From positions 1 through 51,743 of the forward strand of contig CALJCO010000136.1 in assembly GCA_938023905.1 (NCBI GenBank): 51,743 bases of DNA, given 5' to 3'. This stretch comes from an uncultured Collinsella sp. Its GTDB lineage: Bacteria > Actinomycetota > Coriobacteriia > Coriobacteriales > Coriobacteriaceae. Of this stretch, positions 31,176-39,068 are shown in pieces. The notes under the pieces were generated by a model, which made no database searches, was not told the origin of the DNA, and was given only the letters and a program-made list of their open reading frames with translations. The first letter of the stretch is position 1. Every line of letters starts with the position of its first letter. Made by a program: the position numbers and the translations under genes.

Positions 31176-34175
31176 CTATTTCTTAAGAAGGTACGGATAG
31201 TTGTCGCGCACGGCCCTGATGGTCAGGCGGACGGCCTCGGGAAGACCGGTGTTGACGGCATCGACCGAGACGGTGCGGACCGTGCCGGCGACGCGGACCT
31301 TAAAGTGGTCCTCGTCCACGGCCAGGAAGCCCTCGTTCTCGGAGTTCTCCATGTCCTGCTCGCTCCAGAACAGGGTGAGCTTGTCCTTGTAGGGACGACC
31401 CTCCTGGTAGGGGCAGAACACGGCGCAGTTACCGCACTCGTTGCACATGCCGTCGATGTGGACGACCTGATGCTTGGCCAGGCCCGGCACCTTAATTGCC
31501 ACGTTGGCGCGGTTGGGGCACACGTCGCAGCAGACCTCGCACACCGAGCCGCAGCCCAGACAGCGGGTCTTGGTGCAGTTGCGCTTGTCGCGACACAGCG
31601 ACCCCTTGCGCTCGTAGCAGGTGTCCTCGCGACCGGTCTGAGCATTCTGGTCAGCGTACTTGTTAAAGTCCACACCGGCGATGGCACGGGCGACCTCGGC
31701 GGCGTCGGCGATAGCCTCGACAACGGTGGCAGGACCGCGGCGGCAGTCGCCCGCAGCCCAGACGCCCTCGACGCCGGTGGAGGTGGCGGCAAGGCGGCCG
31801 CGACGGTCGTGCTCGACGCCCGCGGCATCGTACAGGCTAGCATCGATGCCCTCGCCCACGGCGCAGATCACCGTGGTGGCAGAAAGCTCGACGGTCTCGC
31901 CCGTGGCGACGGGGCTGCGACGACCGCTTGCATCCGGCTCGCCAAGCTCCATAACGTCGCAGGTCAGCACGGCGCCGTTAAGCGCCTTGGGGGCCAGCAG
32001 CTCGCAGAACTCAACACCGTCGGCAAGAGCAAGATCAAGCTCTTCCTCGTCAGCGGGCATCTGCTTCTTGGTGCGGCGATACACCAGGCGCACGTTCTTC
32101 ACGCCAGCCAGACGCTTGGCCACGCGGGCCGCGTCCATGGCGGTGTTGCCGGCGCCGATGACCACGACGTCCTCGCCCAGCTCGAGCTTCTCGCCCTTCT
32201 TGGCAGCCTCGAGGAACTCCAGCACGTCGAGCTCGGCACCCTCGCCCAAGCCCGCAGAGCCGGGCATCCAGGCACCGGTGGCCACGACCACGTCGGTAAA
32301 GCCCTGGGCCTTGAGCTCGTCGATGGACTCCACGCGAGCATTGAGCTGCACCTTGGCGCCAAAGGCTAGGCAGAGCTCGGCGTCGTGCGAGATATCGTCG
32401 CTGGCGATACGGAACTCGGGGATCACGTGACGGACCACGCCGCCGAGCGAGTCACGGGCCTCAAAGATGGTGACGGGCACACCGGCACGCGTCAGGAAGA
32501 ACGCCGTCGCCAGACCGGCCGGGCCGCCGCCGATAACGGCAACGTTGCGCTCACCGTCGTTGGCGATGGCCTGGGCGCGCAGCTTGGGCAGCACGGCCGT
32601 CATGGCCTCGCGGGCGGCCTTGAGCTTGCTGGCGCGAATCTGGGCGCCCTCGGGCTCGTAGAATGCACGCTCGCAGGCACGGCCGCAGGGATGCGGGCAG
32701 ATGGTGCCGGTAATGAACGGCAGGGCGTTACGCTCGATGATGATGTTGAGTGCGTCCTCGTAGCGGCCCTCGTCAACAGCCGCCAGGTAGGCGGGAATAT
32801 CCTGCTGGATGGGGCAGCTCGTGCGGCACGGCGTGGTAAAGCAGTCGGAAAGCGGGCTCTTGCCGGCAACCTTGCGGTCGGGCAGCGGGCGCAGCGGCTT
32901 CTTGTAGAGCGGATTGGTGAGCGAGTCGGTCTGGATCGCGGTCACGGCCTCGAGCGAGACGCCCGCGAACGGCTTGCCGTCCAGGTCGGTAAACTCGCCA
33001 GCCATCTGGCTAAAGCGCTCGTAGCCACCGGGCTTGAGCACGTCGGTCGCCAGGGTAACGGGCCAAATGCCGGCATCGTACAGGGCGCGGATGTTGTAGA
33101 CCGTGGCACCGCCGGAGTAGCTGATGCGCAGCTTGCCATCGAACTGCTCAGTAATGCGGCGGGCGGCCTCGATGGTCAGCGAGAACAGCGAACGGCCGGA
33201 CATGTACATCTCGGTGGAGGGCAGCTCGTTCCTCGTCACGTCGACGGGGAACGTGTTGGTCAGCTTGACGCCAAACTCCAGGCCGCGCTCGGCGCACAGG
33301 GCAATCAGACGCTCGAACATGGGCACGGCGTCGACCCACTGCAAGTCCTCGCGGAAGTGCGTGTCATCAAAGACGATGTAGTCAAAGCCCAGCTCGTTCA
33401 GACGCTGGCGGGCAAACTCATAGCCCAGCAGCGTGGGGTTGCACTTGATGTAGGTGTTGAGGCCCTTCTCGGTGATGAGGTAGGTCGCGATGCGCTCGAT
33501 CTCCGCCGGCGGGCAGCCATGCAGCGTGGACTCGGTGATGGAGTTGGAGACGCGCGCCGGGATGGACTCGACAAACGCGGCGTCGACATGCTCAAACTTG
33601 TCCAGATTAGCGAGCGCCCACGTGCGGCACTCGTTCCAGACGTCAGAGCCGCTGGCATCTTTCATGCCCTCGATGTAGGCGTCGACCTTGGGGCTCTTGA
33701 TGCCCTCGAGGTCATAGCCCACGGACATGTTGAAGACAAAGCCGTCCGGGCTACCCAGACCGTACTCGCGAGCGATCAGGTGGCAGGCAAACCATGCCTT
33801 CACGTACTCGGCAAAGGCCTGCGGAACCTCGAGCTCGGTCGACCACTCGCAGTTGTAGCACTCGTCCTGCGCCACGATGCAGGGTTTGTTCACACACTTG
33901 GAGAGCTCTTCGCCGTCCATAACCTGGACAGTCTTGAGCTCAAAGAAGCGAGAACCGGCAACGTAGGATGCCACGATGTTCTGGGCAAGCTGCGTATTAG
34001 GGCCGGCGGCCGGGCCAAACGGAGTCTCGATGCGCTCGTCAAAAATGGGAAGCGCGCCCTCCTGGTTGGTCGTGACCATCTTGCGCACGCCAAAGACGGC
34101 GCCCTGGGTCTTGTGCTCCTCGATGATCCAGTTCATCAGCTGCGAAAACGGGATCGGCCTCATGATGTCGCTCAT
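31176..34175 (-). CDS. ygfK: YgfK, putative selenate-reductase-like iron-sulfur flavoprotein
   Basis: Protein of 999 residues from the ATG at 34175 (AGAGGAG upstream); the longer frame to 34298 has no RBS. Residues 1-430 look like a dihydroorotate-dehydrogenase-type barrel. About 450-860 is a GltD-like pyridine-nucleotide/FAD unit with a cysteine-rich lead (CRTSCPIQQD, CPHPCGRACE), the FAD loop VAVIGGGPAGLATA and the NAD(P) loop VVIGAGNTAMDA. The C-terminus has [4Fe-4S] motifs CLGCGSVCEVCC and CNECGNCAVFCP. E. coli ygfK sits in the same purine cluster. I infer an NAD(P)H-to-ferredoxin role serving XdhD, replacing the missing FAD subunit. Confidence 0.92.
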   Translation of the reverse strand: MSDIMRPIPFSQLMNWIIEEHKTQGAVFGVRKMVTTNQEGALPIFDERIETPFGPAAGPNTQLAQNIVASYVAGSRFFELKTVQVMDGEELSKCVNKPCIVAQDECYNCEWSTELEVPQAFAEYVKAWFACHLIAREYGLGSPDGFVFNMSVGYDLEGIKSPKVDAYIEGMKDASGSDVWNECRTWALANLDKFEHVDAAFVESIPARVSNSITESTLHGCPPAEIERIATYLITEKGLNTYIKCNPTLLGYEFARQRLNELGFDYIVFDDTHFREDLQWVDAVPMFERLIALCAERGLEFGVKLTNTFPVDVTRNELPSTEMYMSGRSLFSLTIEAARRITEQFDGKLRISYSGGATVYNIRALYDAGIWPVTLATDVLKPGGYERFSQMAGEFTDLDGKPFAGVSLEAVTAIQTDSLTNPLYKKPLRPLPDRKVAGKSPLSDCFTTPCRTSCPIQQDIPAYLAAVDEGRYEDALNIIIERNALPFITGTICPHPCGRACERAFYEPEGAQIRASKLKAAREAMTAVLPKLRAQAIANDGERNVAVIGGGPAGLATAFFLTRAGVPVTIFEARDSLGGVVRHVIPEFRIASDDISHDAELCLAFGAKVQLNARVESIDELKAQGFTDVVVATGAWMPGSAGLGEGAELDVLEFLEAAKKGEKLELGEDVVVIGAGNTAMDAARVAKRLAGVKNVRLVYRRTKKQMPADEEELDLALADGVEFCELLAPKALNGAVLTCDVMELGEPDASGRRSPVATGETVELSATTVICAVGEGIDASLYDAAGVEHDRRGRLAATSTGVEGVWAAGDCRRGPATVVEAIADAAEVARAIAGVDFNKYADQNAQTGREDTCYERKGSLCRDKRNCTKTRCLGCGSVCEVCCDVCPNRANVAIKVPGLAKHQVVHIDGMCNECGNCAVFCPYQEGRPYKDKLTLFWSEQDMENSENEGFLAVDEDHFKVRVAGTVRTVSVDAVNTGLPEAVRLTIRAVRDNYPYLLKK

Positions 34176-34274
34176 AATGAGCTCCTCTCTGTAACGCCCG
34201 GCGAGACCGCGCGGCGGGCGCAAATACGGTGTAGCGCTAGCACAGCGCCGACGACCCCGCGGAGGCCGCCTATA

Positions 34275-34308
34275 CGCGTGTCGGATGCGGCGAAACACCC
34301 GACGCGCG
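34275..34308. other. Intercistronic hairpin between ssnA and ygfK
   Basis: CGCGTGTCGG (34275-34284) pairs with CCGACGCGCG (34299-34308), with one wobble pair. No T run follows on the minus strand, so it is probably a stability or attenuation element. Confidence 0.5.
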
Positions 34309-34324
34309 TGAATCTACTTGTGAA

Positions 34325-35680
34325 TTAGTAGGTGCGATCGTTGAGCGTGCTCCAGAGCTTCTTGGACTCAGCCATGGTCCACGCGTTGATCTTTTCCTCA
34401 TCAATCCCAACGAACTCGCGATCCTTGTACAGGACGCGGCCGTTGATGATGGTGGTGCGGCAGTTTTTGCCCATCATGCCAAAGAGCATGTGGCCGTCGA
34501 TATTCTCCTCGCTCAGCGGCGTAAAGGGCTTGTAGTCCATGACGATGACGTCGGCGGCAGCGCCGGCCTCGAGCACACCGAGCTTGCGATCGAAGTACTT
34601 GCTCGCCATCTTGGCGTTGTTCTCGAACAGCATCGTCATGGCCTCGCACCAGCCCACGTTGGGCATGGCGGCGTTGTGGCGCTGAATGATCAGGAAGACC
34701 TTAAGGCTCTCGAGCATATCGTGGGTGTAGGCGTCGGTGCCCATGCACACGGGTATGCCGCGGCGGAAGAACTCGAGCACGGGGGCGCAGCCTACGGCGT
34801 TGCCCATATTGGATTCGGGGTTGTTGACGAGCCAGGTGCCGGACTCCTTGACGATATCCATCTCAGCGGGCGTCACGTGGATGCAGTGGCCGAGCATGGT
34901 GTCGGGACCGAGCAGGTTGTGCTGCAGCAGGCGCTCGACGGGGCTGATGCCGCCACGGTTGAGACGGGAATCCCACACGTCGTTCATGCCCTCGCACACG
35001 TGGATGTGGAAGCCGGTCAAACCGTTGTTGGCCTCGGCCATCTTGTCCATGGTCTCGTCCGAAAGCGTAAAGGTGGCATGTCCGCCAAACATGGCGGCAA
35101 TCATGTGGTTGTCGTTATCGCGACGCTCCTTGGCGGCCCACTGGGCAAATTCGGCGTTCTCGGCAATGGCCTGGTCGCATTTTTCCTGGCCGCGGCGATC
35201 GGAGACCTCGTAGCACAGGCACGAACGCATGCCCAGCCCCTGCGCGGCGTCCTTAATGGTAAAGAGGCTTCCCGGGATCTCGCAGAAGCTCGCATGGTGA
35301 TCGAAGATCGTGGTGACGCCATCGCGGATGGAGTCAAGAATCGTGGCATAGGCGCTGGCCTTGGTGCCGTCGAGCGTCAGGTTGTCGTCAATCTTCCACC
35401 ACTGCTGCTCAAGATTCTCCAGGAAGTTGGTGGGGTTGCAGCCCTTAATGGCAAGGCCGCGGGCCAGACCCGAGTAGATGTGGGTGTGGCAGTTGATGAG
35501 TCCGGGCATGATGAGGTTGCCCTGGGCGTCGACGTACTCGGCATCCGGGTACTTGGCCTTGAGCTCGCACTCGGGGCCCACTTCGACGATCGTATCTCCG
35601 TCAATGGCGACCGCACCGTTTGGAATGAACGGGGTCTGAGCGTTGCGGGTAAAGACGGAACCGTTAGCGACCAGAAGCAT
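34325..35680 (-). CDS. ssnA: SsnA-type aminohydrolase
   Basis: Amidohydrolase-superfamily enzyme of 451 residues. I chose the ATG at 35680 (AAGGGAG upstream) rather than one 18 bp earlier. Metal-site motifs: NCHTHIYSGLARG (His-x-His), GFHIHVCEG, LGHCIHV and MGTDAYTHD (Asp). The family is close to guanine/chlorohydrolase deaminases and recurs next to ygfK and xdhD. It probably deaminates or hydrolyses a purine-derived ring; the precise substrate is unknown. Confidence 0.9.
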   Translation of the reverse strand: MLLVANGSVFTRNAQTPFIPNGAVAIDGDTIVEVGPECELKAKYPDAEYVDAQGNLIMPGLINCHTHIYSGLARGLAIKGCNPTNFLENLEQQWWKIDDNLTLDGTKASAYATILDSIRDGVTTIFDHHASFCEIPGSLFTIKDAAQGLGMRSCLCYEVSDRRGQEKCDQAIAENAEFAQWAAKERRDNDNHMIAAMFGGHATFTLSDETMDKMAEANNGLTGFHIHVCEGMNDVWDSRLNRGGISPVERLLQHNLLGPDTMLGHCIHVTPAEMDIVKESGTWLVNNPESNMGNAVGCAPVLEFFRRGIPVCMGTDAYTHDMLESLKVFLIIQRHNAAMPNVGWCEAMTMLFENNAKMASKYFDRKLGVLEAGAAADVIVMDYKPFTPLSEENIDGHMLFGMMGKNCRTTIINGRVLYKDREFVGIDEEKINAWTMAESKKLWSTLNDRTY

Positions 35681-35785
35681 GGATGCTCCCTTCAACATCA
35701 GGGGCGGGGTTTGACACCTCTGACATGGCGGAGTGCGAAGCGCCGGCCTACACCGGAAACGGGCCCTCTCCCGTCAACGCTTCAC

Positions 35786-35859
35786 CAAAGGGACAAACCC
35801 TTTGAAGTGCGGCTTGACGCCGCATGGCGTCGGCGGACGAGGCGATGCGTCCGCCGACG
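35786..35859. other. Three consecutive hairpins between the permease and ssnA genes
   Basis: CAAAGGG/CCCTTTG (35786-35804), TGCGGC/GCCGCA (35808-35824) and a perfect 12-bp stem CGTCGGCGGACG/CGTCCGCCGACG (35828-35859) follow one another with 3-bp gaps. None is followed by a T run on the minus strand. They probably shape mRNA processing between the permease and the catabolic genes. Confidence 0.6.
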
Positions 35860-35875
35860 AATAGCACCGAATTGA

Positions 35876-37270
35876 TTACTTCTTGCTCTCGGGCAAGACC
35901 AGATCCACGGCAGCGTCCTTGGCAGCATCGATGTGCTGAGCCACGACCGGCGTCTGCGGGAGGATCAGGTTAAGGACAATGGCCATGATGGCGGTGGGGG
36001 TTACGGCATTGGAGCCGATGACGGTGGACACCCAGGCGGGCATACCCTCGCCGGCAAGGCAGCCGCTGGCCATCCAGATACCCAGGCCAAAGACGACGGA
36101 GGTACCGACGATGGTGGTAGTGCGCTGCGTGAGGCCCTCGCGGGTGAACATGCGCACGCCGTTCATGGTGATGGTGCCAAAGACGCCGACGGTCGCGCCG
36201 CCGATGACGGGCTGCGGGATAGCAGAAAGGACGGCAGAGAGCTGCGGGAACAGACCGGCGATGGCAAAGACGGCCGCGATGATCACAAAGACCCACTTGT
36301 TGACGACCTTGTTGGAGCAGATGATGCCCACGTTCTGGCCAAGGGCGCTGGTGGGAAGACCGCCCAGCAGGCCGCCGACCATAGAGGTGAGGCCCTGGGA
36401 CACGATAGCGCCGGAGAGCTCGCGCTCGGTGGGCATACGGTCGATGGAGCCCAGGCAGGCGGCGGAGACGTCACCGATAACCTGGATGGCAACCATGGGG
36501 AACACGACGGCGAGGGTAATGCAGACCTCGGGATCAAACTCGAGCGCGTAGGGCATGAGCTTGGGAAGGGCGAAGACCTGAGCGGTGGCGACGCTGGAGA
36601 AGTCAATCATGCCAAAGGGGATGGAGACGATCATGCCGACGATCATGCCAAAGAACACGGATCCCAGCTTGAGCGTGCCCTTGCCAAAGTTGGCGAGCGC
36701 AAAGACCACGGCGAAGGTGATAAGAGCGACGCACCAGGCCTGCGGAGTGCCCCACAGCGGCGTACCCATACCGCCGGCCATATACTTGACGGCCGTGGGA
36801 TACAGCGAAACGCCGATGGAGAAGATGACCGTACCGGTCACGACGGGCGGGAACAGCCACTTGATCTTGCTGTAGGCCAGACCAAAGAGGACCGCGACGG
36901 CGCCGCCGACGATCTCGCCGCCCAGCAGCGCACCAAAGCTAAAGCCCGAGGCACCCATGGCCTGCAGGGCCGGCAGGAACGCGAACGAAACGCCCATGAC
37001 GATGGGCAGGCCGCCGCCGATGCGACGGAAGGGAGCGAAGGCCTGAAGGGCCGTATCGATCGCCGAAAGAATGAGCGCGACCTGGATGATGTCGGTGCTC
37101 TGCTGGCTATTAAAGCCGTAGACGCCGGCCATGATGACCGCCGGGGTAATGATGCCGGCAAACGATGCCAGTACGTGCTGAAGGGCACACGGGATCATTT
37201 CCTTAACGGGAGGCATGCCTTCGCGAGTGAACAGGGCTTCAGTGCCGTTCGTAACCGTCTCCTGGGTCAT
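35876..37270 (-). CDS. NCS2-family purine permease
   Basis: Integral membrane protein of 464 residues with about 12-14 hydrophobic segments. The NCS2 signature is clear: CALQHVLASFAG near the N-terminus and LLGGLPTSALGQNVGII in the middle, the motif that separates purine members (XanQ, UacT) from uracil carriers less sharply. It likely imports xanthine or urate by cation symport. It begins the leftward block permease-ssnA-ygfK-ferredoxin-xdhD. Urate against xanthine preference cannot be decided here. Confidence 0.9.
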   Translation of the reverse strand: MTQETVTNGTEALFTREGMPPVKEMIPCALQHVLASFAGIITPAVIMAGVYGFNSQQSTDIIQVALILSAIDTALQAFAPFRRIGGGLPIVMGVSFAFLPALQAMGASGFSFGALLGGEIVGGAVAVLFGLAYSKIKWLFPPVVTGTVIFSIGVSLYPTAVKYMAGGMGTPLWGTPQAWCVALITFAVVFALANFGKGTLKLGSVFFGMIVGMIVSIPFGMIDFSSVATAQVFALPKLMPYALEFDPEVCITLAVVFPMVAIQVIGDVSAACLGSIDRMPTERELSGAIVSQGLTSMVGGLLGGLPTSALGQNVGIICSNKVVNKWVFVIIAAVFAIAGLFPQLSAVLSAIPQPVIGGATVGVFGTITMNGVRMFTREGLTQRTTTIVGTSVVFGLGIWMASGCLAGEGMPAWVSTVIGSNAVTPTAIMAIVLNLILPQTPVVAQHIDAAKDAAVDLVLPESKK

Positions 37271-37622
37271 TTGACCACCAATCCTCGAAGTAGTTGTTTT
37301 CGCATCTAACGCTCTATTGTGACGCAGTGCGGGGTTGAGGTTGTGCCTTCATTGCATATCGTATTAAAGATGATTCTCATTCTCAATAATAATTTTTTGT
37401 TATCAGACTATTCTTCAGCTGAAATCACGCATTTCCGCAGGTCAGGAAAGTGTCTGGTCAAAATAACATCTAACTTTTCTTTTGGTCAACCGTTTACCGC
37501 TAAATTCCTACCGTTCGTCTGCATTACGCAATGTACCTGCGGATATACGAGATGATGGGCAGCGTGTTACCATGAGAAAAAATTGTTATGAACATTTCCG
37601 ATTTCACCCAAAGGAGTTGCCC
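37271..37622. promoter_or_regulatory. Divergent promoter region of the permease and second regulator
   Basis: About 350 bp, A+T-rich in the middle (37,360-37,500). TAATAA-TTTT-TTGTTA (37,387-37,402) resembles the dyad near the first regulator. On the minus strand about 37,369-37,386 reads GAGAATGAGAATCATC, hexamer repeats like a Fur box. No other ORF or RNA is convincing. Confidence 0.35.
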
Positions 37623-38279
37623 GTGAACGAGACCGTACGTCGCTTTTTGCCGATGGTCGATTTTCTGGAGCAGGTACTCGGCAAGAACAGCGAAATCGTG
37701 CTGCACGATTTCTCGGATCCCGACCACGCCATCGTCGATATTCGCAACGGCATCGTGAGCGGCCGTAAGGTCGGCGGTCCTGCCACCGATCTGGCGCTCA
37801 AGATCATGCACGACGCCAAGTATCGCGACCTGCCGTTTATTACGGGCTACGAGGGGCGCGGTGCCGGCGGCAAGACGTTGGAGTCAGCGACGTACTTTAT
37901 CCGCGAGAATGACGAGATCGTCGGTATGCTCTGCGTCAACACCGACCTCTCGACCGTGCGCTCCATCAACGCCATGGCGCAGCAGCTCATGGCGTGCTTC
38001 GACGCGGCGCCGACGCGCACGGAGCCCGCCCTTATCGAGGTCGAAAGCCTTTCGGAGTCCACACAGGAGCTCATCGACCGCAGCATTGCCGAGTTGCTGA
38101 GCGCGCGCGGGCTGGATGTAGCGTCGCTTGGTCAGAGCGACCGCGTGGACGTCATTCGCCACCTCAACGGCAACGGGGTGTTCATGCTCAAGGGCGCCGT
38201 GGCCTGCGCCGCCACCGCGCTGGGCATCTCGGAGCCCAGCGTCTACCGCTACCTGCAAAAAGTTCGCAAGGAGGGCTAA
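37623..38279 (+). CDS. YheO/DauR-type transcriptional regulator, second copy
   Basis: Protein of 218 residues from a GTG at 37623, six bases after AAAGGAG; upstream ATGs lack an RBS and precede the family N-terminus. The YheO PAS-like domain covers about 1-125 (SEIVLHDFSD, SGRKVGGPATD, YFIRENDEIVGMLCVN) and the DauR-like helix-turn-helix about 165-215 (ALGISEPSVYRYLQK). It is divergent from the permease gene, which it most likely controls. Compared with the copy at 6,227 the ligand domain is clearly different, so the two may sense different metabolites. Confidence 0.88.
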   Translation: MNETVRRFLPMVDFLEQVLGKNSEIVLHDFSDPDHAIVDIRNGIVSGRKVGGPATDLALKIMHDAKYRDLPFITGYEGRGAGGKTLESATYFIRENDEIVGMLCVNTDLSTVRSINAMAQQLMACFDAAPTRTEPALIEVESLSESTQELIDRSIAELLSARGLDVASLGQSDRVDVIRHLNGNGVFMLKGAVACAATALGISEPSVYRYLQKVRKEG

Positions 38280-38323
38280 CGAGCAAAATGGAGCGCGGCT
38301 TCACAAGCGATCCGCCACTTGAC

Positions 38324-38362
38324 AAAAGGCCCTGCAGTTCACACACGCTGCAGGGCCTTTTT
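38324..38362. terminator. Bidirectional terminator between the regulator and ridA
   Basis: AAAAGGCCCTGCAG and CTGCAGGGCCTTTTT form a perfect stem around an 11-nt loop, with A and T runs on both sides, between convergent genes. Confidence 0.85.
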
Positions 38363-38391
38363 GCATGCCATGTTTAGTTGTTGCCAACGCC

Positions 38392-38769
38392 TTAGAGAGC
38401 GGCGACGACCTCGATCTCGACCAGACCGCCAGCCGGAAGGGCGGCAACCTGGAAAGCGCTGCGCGCGGGGAACGGAGCCTCGAACTTGGAGGCGTAAATC
38501 TCGTTCACGGCAGCGAAGTCGGCGATGTCGGCCAGGTAGACCGTGGTCTTGACGACATCGGCAAAGGTGGCGCCGGCAGCGGTCAGCAGGGCCTCGACGT
38601 TGGCGAGGGACTGCTTAGCCTGGGCCTCGACGCCCTCGGGCATCTTGCCGGTTGCGGGGTCGATGCCCAGCTGGCCGGACAGGAACACCATGTTGCCGGC
38701 CTGGATACCGGGGGAATACGGGCCGATGGCTGCGGGTGCGTTATCGGAAGACACGACGGTCTTGCTCAT
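38392..38769 (-). CDS. ridA: RidA-family enamine/imine deaminase
   Basis: Protein of 125 residues from the ATG at 38769 (AAGGAG upstream); a longer frame to 38955 is not supported. RidA features: AIGPYSPGIQAGNMVFLSGQ at the N-terminus and FPARSAFQVAALP with the conserved arginine near 105. RidA hydrolyses 2-aminoacrylate and related imines to keto acids, protecting PLP enzymes. Since DpaL makes 2-aminoacrylate from diaminopropionate, its place at the end of the purine cluster is metabolically sensible. Confidence 0.93.
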   Translation of the reverse strand: MSKTVVSSDNAPAAIGPYSPGIQAGNMVFLSGQLGIDPATGKMPEGVEAQAKQSLANVEALLTAAGATFADVVKTTVYLADIADFAAVNEIYASKFEAPFPARSAFQVAALPAGGLVEIEVVAAL

Positions 38770-39068
38770 GTTTTTCTCCTTACGATCAAATAGAGAGCGT
38801 GAGCGCGGCGTTCGCACCGGGAGGCACAATTCGGTCTGAACACCGCGCTTGATTGGGATAGTACTCAAGGTTTCTGTTTGATGCAAGAATATTATCAGCT
38901 TGCGAGAATATTTTATCGCCCAACGGTTTCCCTGGACCGCCGAACGGTTCTCCACGGGGTCAGCCAGCCCAAGCTGCTGAAGACTTTATCCCGCTTGGAG
39001 CACGGGCATCGTCCATCGCGACGGCGCCACTATACTTTTGAGTATCTGAGCATTTTGAAAGGCAGGAT

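Noticed and set aside
37271..37622. Purine (guanine-type) riboswitch before the permease gene
   Set aside because: I looked for the conserved junction and loop-loop elements on the minus strand and did not find them.
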